Shown here one piece after another: positions 46,436-56,969 of a DNA stretch of 64,000 nucleotides. Under the pieces are notes generated by a model. That model made no database searches. It saw nothing but the letters and a program-made list of their open reading frames with translations, and was not told the DNA's origin. This DNA comes from Herbaspirillum robiniae (GTDB lineage: Bacteria; Pseudomonadota; Gammaproteobacteria; Burkholderiales; Burkholderiaceae_D), in contig NZ_NJGU01000010.1 in assembly GCF_002213415.1 (NCBI RefSeq), forward strand, positions 62,001 through 126,000, given 5' to 3'. The number at the start of each line of letters is the position of its first letter. Positions within the stretch are counted from its first letter, which is position 1. A program made the position numbers and the translations under genes.

Positions 46436-47383
46436 TCAGCCGGCTTCCGCCTCCGCTTCGCTCAGCATCTGCACGCCGTTCAGGTTGCAGGCCAGCACCG
46501 CCTTCTGCACGGCGTCGATCGCCGCCTGGCGGGTGAAGCTCTTGCGCCAGGCGATCACCACGCGGCGCGAAGGCGCCGGGGCGACGAAGGGCACGTAGCG
46601 CACCATGCCGTCGCGCGCGCCGGCGTCGGCGATGGACGCCTTGGGCAGCACCGTCACGCCGATGCCGGACGACACCATGTGGCGGATGGTTTCCAGCGAC
46701 GAGCCTTCGAAGGTGCGGGCGATGCCGTCGCCGCTGGTGGAGAAGCGCGACATCTCCGGGCAGACTTCCAGCACCTGGTCGCGGAAGCAGTGGCCGTTGC
46801 CCAGCAGCAGCATGGTCTCGCTCTTGAGTTCGCGGGCGTCGATTTCCTTGCGGTCGGCCCACTTGTGCTGGCGCGGCAGCGCCACCATGAACTCCTCGTC
46901 GTACAGCGGCAGCACGTTCAGGCCGTGCTCGGGGAAGGGCAGGGCCATGATGGCCGCGTCCAGTTCGCCCTGGCGCAGCAGCTCGATCAGGCGCGTGGTG
47001 AAGTTCTCCTGCAGGATCAGCGGCATCTGCGGCACGGTCTCGATCATGGTCTTGACCAGCGAAGGCAGCAGGTAGGGGCCGATGGTGTAGATGATGCCCA
47101 GGCGCAGCGGGCCCGACAGCGGGTCCTTGTTCTGGTTGGCGATTTCCTTGATGGCAGCGGTCTGCTCCAGCACGCGCTCGGCCTGGGCCACGATCTGCGC
47201 GCCCAGCGGCGTGACCGAGACCTCGGTGCCGCCGCGTTCGAAGATCACCACGCCCAGCTCGTCCTCCAGTTTCTTGATGGCCACGGAGAGCGTCGGCTGG
47301 GCCACGAAACAGGCCTCGGCCGCATGGCCGAAATGTTTTTCGCGGGCGACGGCCACGATGTACTTCAGTTCAGTGAGTGTCAT
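46436..47383 (-). CDS. oxyR: Hydrogen peroxide sensor/activator OxyR
   Basis: A 315-residue LysR-type regulator. The HTH reads TELKYIVAVAREKHFGHAAEACFVAQPTLS (as blocks). The redox pair is C199 (GHCFRDQ) and C208 (EVCPE), at the same positions as in E. coli OxyR, so it should form a disulfide in peroxide. It controls catalase and peroxidase genes elsewhere. It is divergent from ppk2. The 191-bp gap holds CTAT and ATAG words at 47402-47430, but not with the regular spacing of the known OxyR motif. Confidence 0.95.
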   Translation of the reverse strand: MTLTELKYIVAVAREKHFGHAAEACFVAQPTLSVAIKKLEDELGVVIFERGGTEVSVTPLGAQIVAQAERVLEQTAAIKEIANQNKDPLSGPLRLGIIYTIGPYLLPSLVKTMIETVPQMPLILQENFTTRLIELLRQGELDAAIMALPFPEHGLNVLPLYDEEFMVALPRQHKWADRKEIDARELKSETMLLLGNGHCFRDQVLEVCPEMSRFSTSGDGIARTFEGSSLETIRHMVSSGIGVTVLPKASIADAGARDGMVRYVPFVAPAPSRRVVIAWRKSFTRQAAIDAVQKAVLACNLNGVQMLSEAEAEAG

Positions 47384-47574
47384 TGCTGGTTTGCCGGGTG
47401 ACTATCGATATTCGAAGGACTATAGCCTATTTTTGGATCAGGGGTCCGGCGCGTTCGGCCGCCCCGGAGATGCCAGCTGTCACGGCTTCGTCACAATCGG
47501 CATGTATGTTGTGTCCCACTTTTCCGGCGAAGGAAGGCCCTTCGCTCGCCGCTCATCTTGCCCAAGAGGAACCA

Positions 47575-48486
47575 ATGAACAACGAAGAAATGGTCAAGCG
47601 CATTCATCGCGAACTGGCCGACAGCTATGACGAAGAGATGGAACTGGAGCTGGAAGACCGCACCGTCGACCCGGTGACCGGTGAAATCTCCAGCGCCCAC
47701 GGCGACGAGGAAAAGGAGTACCGCCGCCTGTACTTCCGCGAGCTGTTCCGCCTGCAGGGCGAGCTGGTCAAGCTGCAGGACTGGGTGGTGCAGACCGGCC
47801 ACAAGGTGGTGATCGTCTTCGAAGGCCGCGACGCGGCCGGCAAGGGCGGCGTGATCAAGCGCATCACGCAGCGCCTGAACCCGCGCGTGGCCCGGGTGGC
47901 CGCACTGCCCGCGCCCAACGACCGCGAGCGCACCCAATGGTATTTCCAGCGCTACGTGTCGCACCTGCCGGCGGCCGGCGAGATCGTGCTGTTCGACCGC
48001 AGCTGGTACAACCGCGCCGGCGTGGAGCGCGTGATGGGCTTTTGCAGCGACGAGCAGTACGAGGAATTTTTCCGCTCCGTGCCCGAGTTCGAGCGCATGC
48101 TCACGCGCGCCGGCATCCAGGTGATCAAGTACTGGTTCTCGATTACCGACGAGGAGCAGCACATGCGCTTCCTGTCGCGCATCCACGATCCGCTGAAGCA
48201 ATGGAAGCTCTCGCCGATGGACCTGGAGTCGCGCCGCCGCTGGGAGGAGTACACCAAGGCCAAGGAAGTGATGCTGGAGCGCACCCACATTCCGGAAGCG
48301 CCGTGGTGGGTGGTGCAGGCGGTGGACAAGAAGAGGGCGCGCCTGAACTGCATCGCGCACCTGCTGCAGCAGATGCCTTACCAGGAAGTGCCGCATCCGC
48401 CGGTGATCCTGCCCGAGCGCGAGCGTCATGAGGATTACTCGCGCAACCCGGTGCCGGACAACATGATCGTGCCCGAGGCCTACTGA
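47575..48486 (+). CDS. ppk2: Polyphosphate kinase 2 family protein
   Basis: A 303-residue PPK2 (class I type by length). The Walker A loop is FEGRDAAGKGG (residues 82-92), the lid region includes RTQWYFQRYVSHLP, and Walker B is VLFDRSWYNRAGVERVMGF. It transfers phosphate between polyphosphate and nucleoside diphosphates. The ATG at 47575 follows AAGAGGA; the open frame extends upstream to 47377 without domain support. It is divergent from oxyR, a link to stress response. A terminator follows at once. Confidence 0.93.
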   Translation: MNNEEMVKRIHRELADSYDEEMELELEDRTVDPVTGEISSAHGDEEKEYRRLYFRELFRLQGELVKLQDWVVQTGHKVVIVFEGRDAAGKGGVIKRITQRLNPRVARVAALPAPNDRERTQWYFQRYVSHLPAAGEIVLFDRSWYNRAGVERVMGFCSDEQYEEFFRSVPEFERMLTRAGIQVIKYWFSITDEEQHMRFLSRIHDPLKQWKLSPMDLESRRRWEEYTKAKEVMLERTHIPEAPWWVVQAVDKKRARLNCIAHLLQQMPYQEVPHPPVILPERERHEDYSRNPVPDNMIVPEAY

Positions 48487-48518
48487 GGCGCGGGCGCGTC
48501 GGATAGTAAGGACAAAAG

Positions 48519-48552
48519 AAAAACGGCCGGAGAATTTCTCCGGCCGTTTTTT
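48519..48552. terminator. Bidirectional terminator between ppk2 and the hypothetical gene
   Basis: AAAAACGGCCGGAGA (48519-48533) pairs with TCTCCGGCCGTTTTT (48537-48551). The stem serves ppk2 and, in reverse, the minus-strand gene ending at 48622. Confidence 0.9.
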
Positions 48553-48621
48553 CTTGGGCTCGCGCCGCGGCATCGCCTGCGCACCCGGTTCGCCAGGCGC
48601 ATCCGGCGCCCGCGAGGGCGG

Positions 48622-49218
48622 TCAGCCGAAGTGCTTCTCGATGACTTCGCCGAAAGCCTGCTCTGCGGACAGGCCCTTGAGCATCAGGGCGCTGATCTCG
48701 TCGGAGTACTGGTTGATGCCTTCGGGCAGCATTTCGCGGTTGGCCTTGAAGTAGACGTACTTCTCGCTGTCCACCGCTTCGCGGGCGCGTGCCGCCGCGG
48801 TGGTCGGGCGCGCCGTGCCGGTGCCGCTGCTGCGGGCCGATGCCGCGCGCGCCGAGCGCGGAATGCTGCTGCGCACGCCGCTGCCGCCGGTGGCGATGAT
48901 GCGCTTGATCTGTTCCAGCGTGAAGATGGGCGTGACGTTGCCGGGGCCGAACTCGGTCTCTTCGGCGCGGTGCAGGTGATGGTTGCCGTCGAAGGCCATC
49001 TTCTTGTCAAAGCTGTTGATGACTTCGTAATGCGGCTTTTGCACCGAGCCGAACATGGAGAAGTGCACGCGGTCGCCATAGGCCGTCATCTGGGTGACGA
49101 CGCCGTTGAGGAATTCCGCTTTGATCGCTTCGACGTTGCCATGCCAGCGCTTGGTGGTTTTGCTTGAACTCAAAATAACTCTTTCAATGATGCGCACGCG
49201 GCCTCTTGTCGATGTCAT
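48622..49218 (-). CDS. Protein of unknown function with serine/alanine/arginine-rich middle
   Basis: Up to 198 residues, no recognised domain. The first part (KTTKRWHGNVEAIKAEFLNG, then VHFSMFGSVQKPHYEVINSF) looks globular, residues ~110-145 are a flexible Ser/Ala/Arg-rich linker, and the last 50 residues are helical (EKYVYFKANREMLPEGINQY). The start is uncertain: the ATG at 49218 has no clear ribosome site, while a TTG at about 49174 follows AAAGAG and would give ~183 residues. Codon use supports a real gene. It stands alone between terminators, with a gene-free gap upstream. Confidence 0.65.
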   Translation of the reverse strand: MTSTRGRVRIIERVILSSSKTTKRWHGNVEAIKAEFLNGVVTQMTAYGDRVHFSMFGSVQKPHYEVINSFDKKMAFDGNHHLHRAEETEFGPGNVTPIFTLEQIKRIIATGGSGVRSSIPRSARAASARSSGTGTARPTTAAARAREAVDSEKYVYFKANREMLPEGINQYSDEISALMLKGLSAEQAFGEVIEKHFG

Positions 49219-49539
49219 CGATGCGGCTGTCGGCCGCCAAGGTCGCGCGAATTAAAAAATCGGGGATCAAGGCAATATTATCCTCCTCTGTTCGTCTTCT
49301 TGCATGCCCCGCGCCGATTTTTTCTGCGCCACGGTCGGCCCCATATTGCCGATAAGCCAAGCCGGACGCGGGTTTTCGCCTATTTTTCGCCCGTGTGGCG
49401 GTTCTGCGGTTGAAAAGCCGGCAACGGGATCCATATCTTCCGTTACCGATGCAAGCTTTTGATCGCATTTCAAGCTCATCCGCCAAGCGCGGGCGGGCCT
49501 GGCAAGCTCTTCCATTTTCCGACAACAAGAAAGCCGTTC
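49219..49539. other. 321-bp gap without a recognisable gene
   Basis: The region lies between the divergent hypothetical and metallophosphoesterase genes. It has AT-rich pockets (about 49255-49290) that may hold promoters for both, but no repeat, hairpin or conserved site was recognised. Confidence 0.5.
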
Positions 49540-50697
<1,158 letters not shown>

Positions 50698-50705
50698 TGC
50701 CCGCG

Positions 50706-51707
50706 TCAGGCGGCCGCCTGCAGCGCGCCGCCTTCCTGCCGTTCTTCTCCTTGCCGCGCCAGCCGGCGCAAGGCCTGCGGCGGCTGCCCGAAAAGCCGCA
50801 TGCAGGCGCGCCGCATGCGGTCGGCGTCGCCGAAGCCGGTCACGCGGGCGATGTGCTCCAGCGATTCGTTTGACTCTTCGATGCGGATGCGCGCCGCTTC
50901 CGCGCGCATCTGCTCGATCGCCTTGGCCGGCGTCTGGCCGGTCTCGGCGCTGAAGGCGCGGTCGAACTGGCGGCGCGAGAGACAGGCGACTTCGGCCAGG
51001 ATGTCCACCGTCAGCTCCTGGTGCAGGTTTTCGCGGGCGAAGGTGAGGGCGGTGCGGATGCGATCGCCGCCCTGTCCGCTCATGCCGTCCATCTCCTGCA
51101 ACGCCGAGAACTGCGACTGCCCGCCCGGGCGTCGGTGGAACACCACCAGCTCGCGTGCCACCGCCTTGGCCAGTTCGGCGCCGTGGTCGTCCTCGATCAG
51201 CGCCAGCGCCAGGTCGATGCCGGCAGAGATGCCGGCCGAGGTCCACACCGAACCGTCGCGCGACCAGATGCGGTCGCTGTCCACCAGCACCCGGGGGTGC
51301 ATCTTCTGCAGCTTGGCCGCCATGCGCCAGTGGGTGGTGGCACGCTTGCCGTCCAGCACGCCGGCTGCCGCCAGCACGAAGGCGCCAGTGCACACGCCGG
51401 CGAGGCGGCGCGAGCGCTTCGCCGCGCGCAGGATATAGCCGCGCAGCTCCTCCGACACCAGCCCCTCGCGCGGCGCGCCGCCGCCGGCCACCACCAGCGT
51501 ATCGAAACGCCGCTCGCCGATGCGCTCGGTCTGCACGCAGGCGCCGGCCGAGCTGCGGATCATGCCGCCCGGTTCGGACAGCAGCGAAAGCCGGTACAGG
51601 GTCTTGCCCGATACCCGGTTGGCGGCGTCGAAGGCCGACAGCGGGCCGGTGAAGTCGAGCATGCTGCAGTCGGCGAAGATCAGGAAGGCGGTGTCGCGGG
51701 CGGGCAT
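50706..51707 (-). CDS. GlxA-family AraC-type regulator with DJ-1/PfpI domain
   Basis: A 333-residue regulator. The N-terminal DJ-1/PfpI-like domain includes the nucleophile-elbow block AGVCTGAFVLAAAG; in GlxA regulators this domain senses a metabolite and is not catalytic. The C-terminal AraC HTH starts near residue 225 (LTVDILAEVACLSRRQFDRAF, then ESLEHIARVTGFGDADRMRRA). It is divergent from an MFS transporter gene, which is a likely target. Confidence 0.92.
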   Translation of the reverse strand: MPARDTAFLIFADCSMLDFTGPLSAFDAANRVSGKTLYRLSLLSEPGGMIRSSAGACVQTERIGERRFDTLVVAGGGAPREGLVSEELRGYILRAAKRSRRLAGVCTGAFVLAAAGVLDGKRATTHWRMAAKLQKMHPRVLVDSDRIWSRDGSVWTSAGISAGIDLALALIEDDHGAELAKAVARELVVFHRRPGGQSQFSALQEMDGMSGQGGDRIRTALTFARENLHQELTVDILAEVACLSRRQFDRAFSAETGQTPAKAIEQMRAEAARIRIEESNESLEHIARVTGFGDADRMRRACMRLFGQPPQALRRLARQGEERQEGGALQAAA

Positions 51708-51822
51708 GGCGCTCTCGGTCAGGATGGCTTGAAATGCCGGAATTATGACATTTTGGACAAAGGCTTGCCGGGCACACTGCGCAGGTTCCCACGCTCAACC
51801 TTTCATCCAACAGGAGCCTGTC

Positions 51823-53055
51823 ATGCAACCAGCCGCCGCCCATGCGGGCGACACCGCGCCCGCCGCCAGCCATCGCTGGAAGGTGCTGGCCGCCGGCGTC
51901 GCCGCCAACGCCAGCTTTTCGGCGATCTTTTCCGGGATCCCGGTCACCTCGGTGGTGCTGCGCGCCGACTATCAACTGAGCAACGCCGAGCTGGGCCTGG
52001 CGCTGGGCCTGCTGAGCCTGGGCGTGGCCCTGGGCGAGCTGCCCTGGGGCGTGCTGACCGACCGGCTGGGCGACCGCAAGGTGCTGCTGGCCGGGCTGAC
52101 CGGCACCATCGCCGCGCTCTGGCTGCTGGTGCTGATGGCGCTGCCGGGGCAGGGCGGGGCCACCTATTTCTGGCTGTGCGCCGGCCTGATGCTGGCGGGG
52201 CTGCTGGGTGGCAGCGTCAACGGCTCCAGCGGACGCGCCATCATGGGCTGGTTTCGCGACGGCGAGCGCGGCCTGGCGATGAGCATCCGCCAGACCGCGG
52301 TGCCGCTGGGCGGCGGCATCGGCGCGCTGCTGTTGCCGACGCTGGCGGCGCACGCCGGATTCGGCGCGGTCTACGGCGCGCTCATCGCGGGCTGTCTCGC
52401 CAGCGTGGGGCTGACCCTGCTGTGGCTGCGCGAACCGCCGCCCGCGGCGCACCCGCATGCCACCGCCGGCGCGCCGGCGCGGCCGGCCCTGCGCAGCGCC
52501 GTCGTGTGGCGGCTGGCGCTGGCCACCGGGCTCCTGTGCGCGCCGCAGGTGGCGCTGATCAGTTTCGGCGGCATCTTCCTGCACGAGGTCGGCCATGCCG
52601 GGCTGGCGCTGATCAGCGCGGCCATGGCGGCGGTGCAGGTGGGGGCGGCGGTATGCCGCATCGGCAGCGGGCGCTGGACCGACAAGCGCGGCAACCGTCG
52701 CGCCTACCTGCGCGGCTGCGCCCTGGCCAGCGCGGCGCTGTTCGCGCTGCTGGGCTGGTTGGCCACGCCCGGGGCCGCCGGCATGACGGCGCTGCTGCCG
52801 GCCTTGATCGCCGCCGGCGTCGCGGTCTCGGCCTGGCATGGCGTGGCCTATACCGAGCTGGCCGTGATGGCGGGGCCGGCGCAGATCGGCACCGCGCTCG
52901 GCCTGGGCAACAGCTGCGTGTTCTCGGTGTTCTTCCTGACCGCGCAGGCGGTGCCGCAGCTGCTGCAATGGCGCGGCTGGGCGGCCGTGTGGCTGGCGAT
53001 GGCGGCCGTCGCATTGGCTGTGTGGCCGCTGTTTCCGGCGCCGCGCAGGGGCTGA
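51823..53055 (+). CDS. Major facilitator superfamily transporter
   Basis: A 410-residue carrier with twelve predicted spans. The MFS loop 2-3 motif appears as GVLTDRLGDRKVLLAG. It shows similarity to CynX/NimT-like exporters in general layout. The ATG at 51823 has CAGGAG at good spacing; the in-frame ATG at 51745 adds 26 residues without conservation. It is divergent from the GlxA-type regulator. A NemR-like gene follows 57 bp downstream. Confidence 0.9.
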   Translation: MQPAAAHAGDTAPAASHRWKVLAAGVAANASFSAIFSGIPVTSVVLRADYQLSNAELGLALGLLSLGVALGELPWGVLTDRLGDRKVLLAGLTGTIAALWLLVLMALPGQGGATYFWLCAGLMLAGLLGGSVNGSSGRAIMGWFRDGERGLAMSIRQTAVPLGGGIGALLLPTLAAHAGFGAVYGALIAGCLASVGLTLLWLREPPPAAHPHATAGAPARPALRSAVVWRLALATGLLCAPQVALISFGGIFLHEVGHAGLALISAAMAAVQVGAAVCRIGSGRWTDKRGNRRAYLRGCALASAALFALLGWLATPGAAGMTALLPALIAAGVAVSAWHGVAYTELAVMAGPAQIGTALGLGNSCVFSVFFLTAQAVPQLLQWRGWAAVWLAMAAVALAVWPLFPAPRRG

Positions 53056-53066
53056 TTTCCTGAAAA

Positions 53067-53092
53067 AGACCGGTCTTAGACGACCGGTCTAA
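53067..53092. promoter_or_regulatory. NemR-like operator before the TetR-family gene
   Basis: Two ACCGGT palindromes lie 14 bp apart: AGACCGGTCT (53067-53076) and GACCGGTC (53082-53089). They form TTAGAC-N5-GTCTAA (53076-53092), like the TAGACC/GGTCTA box of NemR. A TAAAAT -10-like word (53101-53106) follows, only 6 bp before the ATG. Confidence 0.7.
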
Positions 53093-53112
53093 TTTTTCGC
53101 TAAAATGGCGCC

Positions 53113-53712
53113 ATGAGAGAAAGCTATGGCGAAAACAAGCGGAACATCCTGACGGCCGGGCGCGCGATCATCGCGCAAAAAGGCTTCTCGGGCGTGGGCC
53201 TGTCCGAGATCCTCACGGCGGCCGACATCCCCAAGGGATCGTTCTACCACTACTTCGGCTCCAAGGAGCAGTACGGGCGCGAGCTCATCGAGCACTACGT
53301 CGAGGGCTACCTGGAGCTGCTCGGCAAGGTGCTGGACGACGGCGCCTACGGCGCCAGCGCGCGCGAGCGCCTGCTGACCTACTGGGGCTACTGGCTGGAA
53401 AGCCAGTGCTGCCAGGAGTTCGAGCAGCGCTGCCTGGTGGTCAAGCTCTCGGCCGAGGTGGCCGACCTTTCGGCCGACATGCGCGTGGCCCTGCACGAGG
53501 GCACCGGCCGTTTCATTTCCCGCATTTCGGATGGCATCGCCGCCGGCGTCGCCGAGGGCTCGCTGCACACCGTGCTGGAGCCGCAGGCCACGGCCACCAT
53601 GCTCTACCAGCTGTGGCTGGGCGCCAGCCTGCTCTCGAAACTGAGCCAGGACCGGGTGCCGATGGAAAGCGCGATGCACGTCACGCGCCGCGTCCTGGTG
53701 CCGCCGCAGTAA
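53113..53712 (+). CDS. TetR-family repressor, NemR-like
   Basis: A 199-residue TetR-type repressor. The HTH is in GFSGVGLSEILTAADIPKGSFYHYFGSKEQY. The effector domain has cysteines in ESQCCQEFEQRCLVVKL, a region like that of NemR where a cysteine senses electrophiles and hypochlorite. It should repress itself and the two oxidoreductase genes that follow, through the ACCGGT operator just upstream. There is no ribosome site before the ATG, and the putative -10 is so close that the mRNA may be leaderless. Confidence 0.9.
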   Translation: MRESYGENKRNILTAGRAIIAQKGFSGVGLSEILTAADIPKGSFYHYFGSKEQYGRELIEHYVEGYLELLGKVLDDGAYGASARERLLTYWGYWLESQCCQEFEQRCLVVKLSAEVADLSADMRVALHEGTGRFISRISDGIAAGVAEGSLHTVLEPQATATMLYQLWLGASLLSKLSQDRVPMESAMHVTRRVLVPPQ

Positions 53713-53751
53713 CTCTCCTCCTGACGAACATTTTTCCTGAAAGGGCTACCC

Positions 53752-54780
53752 ATGAGCGCAACTCACGCCGTCAACCGCCGCATCGTGCTGGCCTCGCGTC
53801 CCACCGGCGCGCCTACCGCCGATAATTTCCGCCTCGAAGAAGCGGCCGTCCCCGCGCTGCAGGATGGCCAGCTGCTGCTGCGCGCCGAATGGCTGTCGCT
53901 GGACCCGTACATGCGCGGGCGCATGAGCGACGCGCCGTCCTACGCGCCGCCGGTGGAGATCGACGGCGTGATGACCGGCGGCACAGTCTCGCGCGTGGCG
54001 GCCTCGCGTCATCCGGATTTCCACGAGGGCGACCTGGTGATGGCCTATACCGGCTGGCAGGAGTACGCCGTCTCCGACGGCACCGGCGCCACCCGGCTGC
54101 CCGAAGGCTTCGCCCATCCGTCGCATGCGCTGGGCGTGCTGGGCATGCCGGGCTACACCGCCTATGCCGGCCTGATGGATATCGGCCAGCCGCGCGCCGG
54201 CGAAACCCTGGTGGTGGCCGCGGCCACCGGCGCGGTCGGTTCGCTGGTGGGGCAGATCGCGAAGATCAAGGGCTGCCATGTGGTCGGCGTGGCCGGCGGC
54301 GCCGAGAAGTGCGAATACGCGGTCAAGGAGCTGGGCTTCGACGCCTGCATCGACCATCGCGCACCGGACTTCGCCGCGCAGCTCAAGGCCGCCTGCCCCA
54401 AGGGCATCGACATCTATTTCGAGAACGTCGGCGGCGCCGTGTTCGACGCCGTGGCGCCGCTGCTCAACATCCATGCGCGGGTGCCGGTGTGCGGCCTGAT
54501 CGCGCACTACAACGGCGGCTCGCTGGCCACCGACAGCACCGCCTTGCTGCGCAGCGTGCTGACCAGGCGCATCCAGATCCAGGGCTTCATCATCTTCGAC
54601 TACTACGTCAACCGGCCCGACCTGCACGCCGCCTTCCAGCACGACGTCGCCGGCTGGCTCAAGGACGGCAGCCTGCGCTACCGCGAAGACGTGGCGCATG
54701 GGCTGGAGAACGCGCCGCAGGCCTTCATCGGCCTGTTGCAGGGCAAGAACTTCGGCAAGCTGGTGGTCAAGCTGTCCTGA
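53752..54780 (+). CDS. NADP-dependent alkenal/enone reductase (MDR, CurA/YncB-like)
   Basis: A 342-residue zinc-independent medium-chain reductase. The substrate-domain block [13 protein letters not shown] and the cofactor loop [21 protein letters not shown] are hallmarks of the prostaglandin reductase/CurA group, which reduces alpha,beta-unsaturated aldehydes and ketones. This matches control by an electrophile-sensing repressor. The ATG at 53752 follows GAAAGGGC. The luciferase-like monooxygenase gene follows after 100 bp. Confidence 0.93.
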   Translation: MSATHAVNRRIVLASRPTGAPTADNFRLEEAAVPALQDGQLLLRAEWLSLDPYMRGRMSDAPSYAPPVEIDGVMTGGTVSRVAASRHPDFHEGDLVMAYTGWQEYAVSDGTGATRLPEGFAHPSHALGVLGMPGYTAYAGLMDIGQPRAGETLVVAAATGAVGSLVGQIAKIKGCHVVGVAGGAEKCEYAVKELGFDACIDHRAPDFAAQLKAACPKGIDIYFENVGGAVFDAVAPLLNIHARVPVCGLIAHYNGGSLATDSTALLRSVLTRRIQIQGFIIFDYYVNRPDLHAAFQHDVAGWLKDGSLRYREDVAHGLENAPQAFIGLLQGKNFGKLVVKLS

Positions 54781-54880
54781 GTCGTCAGCAGATTCGTCAG
54801 AAGATTCGCAAGCAGATTCCGGACCGAGCGTCCGGCAACCCGGCGCGGCGGCGATCCCGGCGCGCCCTGAGGATCCATTC

Positions 54881-55891
54881 ATGATTCCCTTTTCCGTACT
54901 CGACCTGTCCCCGATCAACAAGGGCAGCACCGCCACACAGGCCTTCAACAACACCAAGGAGTTGGCGCAGCTGGCGGAGAAACTGGGTTACAAGCGCTAC
55001 TGGCTGGCCGAACACCACAACATGACCGGCATCGCCAGCGCCGCTACCTCGCTGGTGATCTCGCACGTCGCCGCCAACACCAGCCGCATTCGCGTGGGCG
55101 CCGGCGGCATCATGCTGCCCAATCATTCCCCGCTGGTGATCGCCGAACAGTTCGGCACGCTGGAGTCGCTCTATCCCGGGCGCATCGACCTCGGCCTGGG
55201 TCGCGCGCCCGGTTCCGACCAGCGCACCGCGCGGGCGCTGCGTCGCCACATGGGCGGCGACACCGCCGAGAATTTCCCGCAGGACGTGGTCGAGCTGCAG
55301 GACTACTTCGCCGAACCGTCTGACTACCAGGGCCTGCGCGCCGTCCCCGGCGCCGGCCTGCATGTGCCGATCTGGCTGCTGGGGTCCAGCATGTTCAGCG
55401 CCCAGCTGGCCGCCGAGCTGGGCCTGCCGTTCGCCTTCGCCTCGCACTTCGCGCCGGGCTTCATGAAGTCCGCGGTAGAGATCTACCGCGCCCGCTTCAA
55501 GCCGTCGGCCGCGCTGCAAAAGCCCTATGTGATGCTGGGACTGAACGTGTTCGCGGCCGACACCGACCGCGAGGCCGAGCGCCTGTTCAGCTCGCTGCAG
55601 CAGCAGTTCATCAACCTGATCCGCGGCACGCCGGGCCAGCTGAATCCGCCGGTGGACGACATCGCGCCCTACTGGCAGCCGGGCGAGCAGGCGCACGTCG
55701 AGCGTTCGCTGGCCTGCGCCGTGGTGGGCGACCGCGAGACGGTGCGCGAGGGCTTGCAGAACTTCATCGACGACACGGCGCCGGACGAGCTGATGATCAC
55801 CGCGCAGATCTACGACCACGCGGCGCGACTGCATTCCTTCGATATCGTGGCCGAAGTGCGGGAAGAGTTGGAGAGCAGGGTGTCGATTTGA
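54881..55891 (+). CDS. Luciferase-like flavin-dependent monooxygenase (LLM class)
   Basis: A 336-residue protein of the bacterial luciferase family. It starts with [16 protein letters not shown], has the [15 protein letters not shown] block, and [14 protein letters not shown], the pattern of the MsnO8/YhbW group. FMNH2-dependent oxidation is expected; the substrate is unknown. GAGGA precedes the ATG at suitable spacing. The gap to the upstream reductase contains three short CAGATTC/AGATTCG repeats. It is probably the last gene of the NemR-like operon. Confidence 0.9.
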   Translation: MIPFSVLDLSPINKGSTATQAFNNTKELAQLAEKLGYKRYWLAEHHNMTGIASAATSLVISHVAANTSRIRVGAGGIMLPNHSPLVIAEQFGTLESLYPGRIDLGLGRAPGSDQRTARALRRHMGGDTAENFPQDVVELQDYFAEPSDYQGLRAVPGAGLHVPIWLLGSSMFSAQLAAELGLPFAFASHFAPGFMKSAVEIYRARFKPSAALQKPYVMLGLNVFAADTDREAERLFSSLQQQFINLIRGTPGQLNPPVDDIAPYWQPGEQAHVERSLACAVVGDRETVREGLQNFIDDTAPDELMITAQIYDHAARLHSFDIVAEVREELESRVSI

Positions 55892-55990
55892 GCGCCGTTG
55901 ACGTATCGACGGCGCCAATGTCGCTAGAGCTCCGCTTGGCGCGAATCCGGTGACCTGGCCATCGGCTGCCACACATTGACAGCCGCAAAC

Positions 55991-56026
55991 AAAAACGGCA
56001 TTGCCCATGACCGGCAATGCCGTTTT
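55991..56026. terminator. Bidirectional terminator between the LLM and GntR genes
   Basis: AAAAACGGCATTGCC (55991-56005) pairs perfectly with GGCAATGCCGTTTTT (56012-56026) across a 6-base loop. Confidence 0.93.
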
Positions 56027-56044
56027 TCATTGGAAGAGAAAGAA

Positions 56045-56911
56045 CTATTCCATCCCCAGCATCCGCGCCAGGTTGTTTTCGCTCTTGCCGCTTACCAGGT
56101 GGATGTGCTCTTCCAGCGATACCAGATGCGACTCCATCGCCGCCACCGCGCCCTCGGCGTCGCCGCGTTCGATCAGGTCGACGATGTGGGTGTGCTCCTC
56201 GTGCTCGCAGGAGGCGTAGCCGGCCGGCTCATGCAGCGCCACGATCAGCGAGCAGCGCGACACCAGCTCGCCCAGGTAGCGCTGCAGCGTGGCGTTGCGC
56301 GACAGCTCCGCCACCCGCATGTGAAAGGATGAGGCCAGCCGCGCCCAGCGGGTCTGGGCATAGCTGTGCATGACTTCGTGCTCCTCCTTGAGCTGGCGGC
56401 GCAGCTTGGCAAGGTCGGCGCGGGTCGCGTTCCTGACCGCCAGCCGCATGATGGCGGCCTCCAGCGAACGGCGCGCCTCGAAGATCTCGCGCGTTTCTTC
56501 CGGCGTCGGCATGGCCACCACCGCGCCGCGGTTGGGACGCAGTTCGACGATGTGTTCGTGTGCCAGCTTTTGCAGCGCCTTTTGCACCACCGTGCGGCCG
56601 ACCCCGAAGAGTTCGCACAGCGCCGCTTCGGGCAGCTTGGTGCCGGGCGTCAAGCGCTGGTCCATCACGCTCTCGAAGACCGTGTTGTAGATGCGGGTGA
56701 TGATGTCCTCGCCCGGTTCGGACTCGGCCTGCAGCACCGGCGCCTCGCCCAGCGCGTCGTGGCGCACGCGCGGGCGGCCGGCGCGACTCTGGCGGGCGGG
56801 CGCGGCAGCCGGCCCGGCGTGCTTGCCGGTACGCTTGGCTGCGCTCTTTTCGGCGGCCGCGCCGCTCTTGCCGGCGCGTTTGGCGGTATTGCGTGTGGAG
56901 GTGTCGCTCAT
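56045..56911 (-). CDS. GntR-family regulator, FCD type
   Basis: A 288-residue regulator. A long basic, alanine-rich N-terminal extension (about 70 residues, KRAGKSGAAAEKSAAKRTGK) precedes the winged HTH (LPEAALCELFGVGRTVVQKAL), and an FCD effector domain follows (FEARRSLEAAIMRLAV, HMRVAELS, HIVDLIERGD). FCD domains bind small carboxylates, often with a metal held by histidines. It is the last gene of the minus-strand amidase operon and probably senses the pathway substrate. The histone-like basic tail is unusual in size for the family. Confidence 0.9.
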   Translation of the reverse strand: MSDTSTRNTAKRAGKSGAAAEKSAAKRTGKHAGPAAAPARQSRAGRPRVRHDALGEAPVLQAESEPGEDIITRIYNTVFESVMDQRLTPGTKLPEAALCELFGVGRTVVQKALQKLAHEHIVELRPNRGAVVAMPTPEETREIFEARRSLEAAIMRLAVRNATRADLAKLRRQLKEEHEVMHSYAQTRWARLASSFHMRVAELSRNATLQRYLGELVSRCSLIVALHEPAGYASCEHEEHTHIVDLIERGDAEGAVAAMESHLVSLEEHIHLVSGKSENNLARMLGME

Positions 56912-56969
56912 CGTCTTTGCATCATTCGTGGTTGGCGCCGCCTTCCCTGGCGCGGGAGGCGGCGGCCGC

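Noticed and set aside
47402-47430. OxyR-binding motif upstream of oxyR
   Set aside because: CTAT and ATAG words occur but not at the 11-bp periodicity of the known OxyR site, so I did not list it as a feature.
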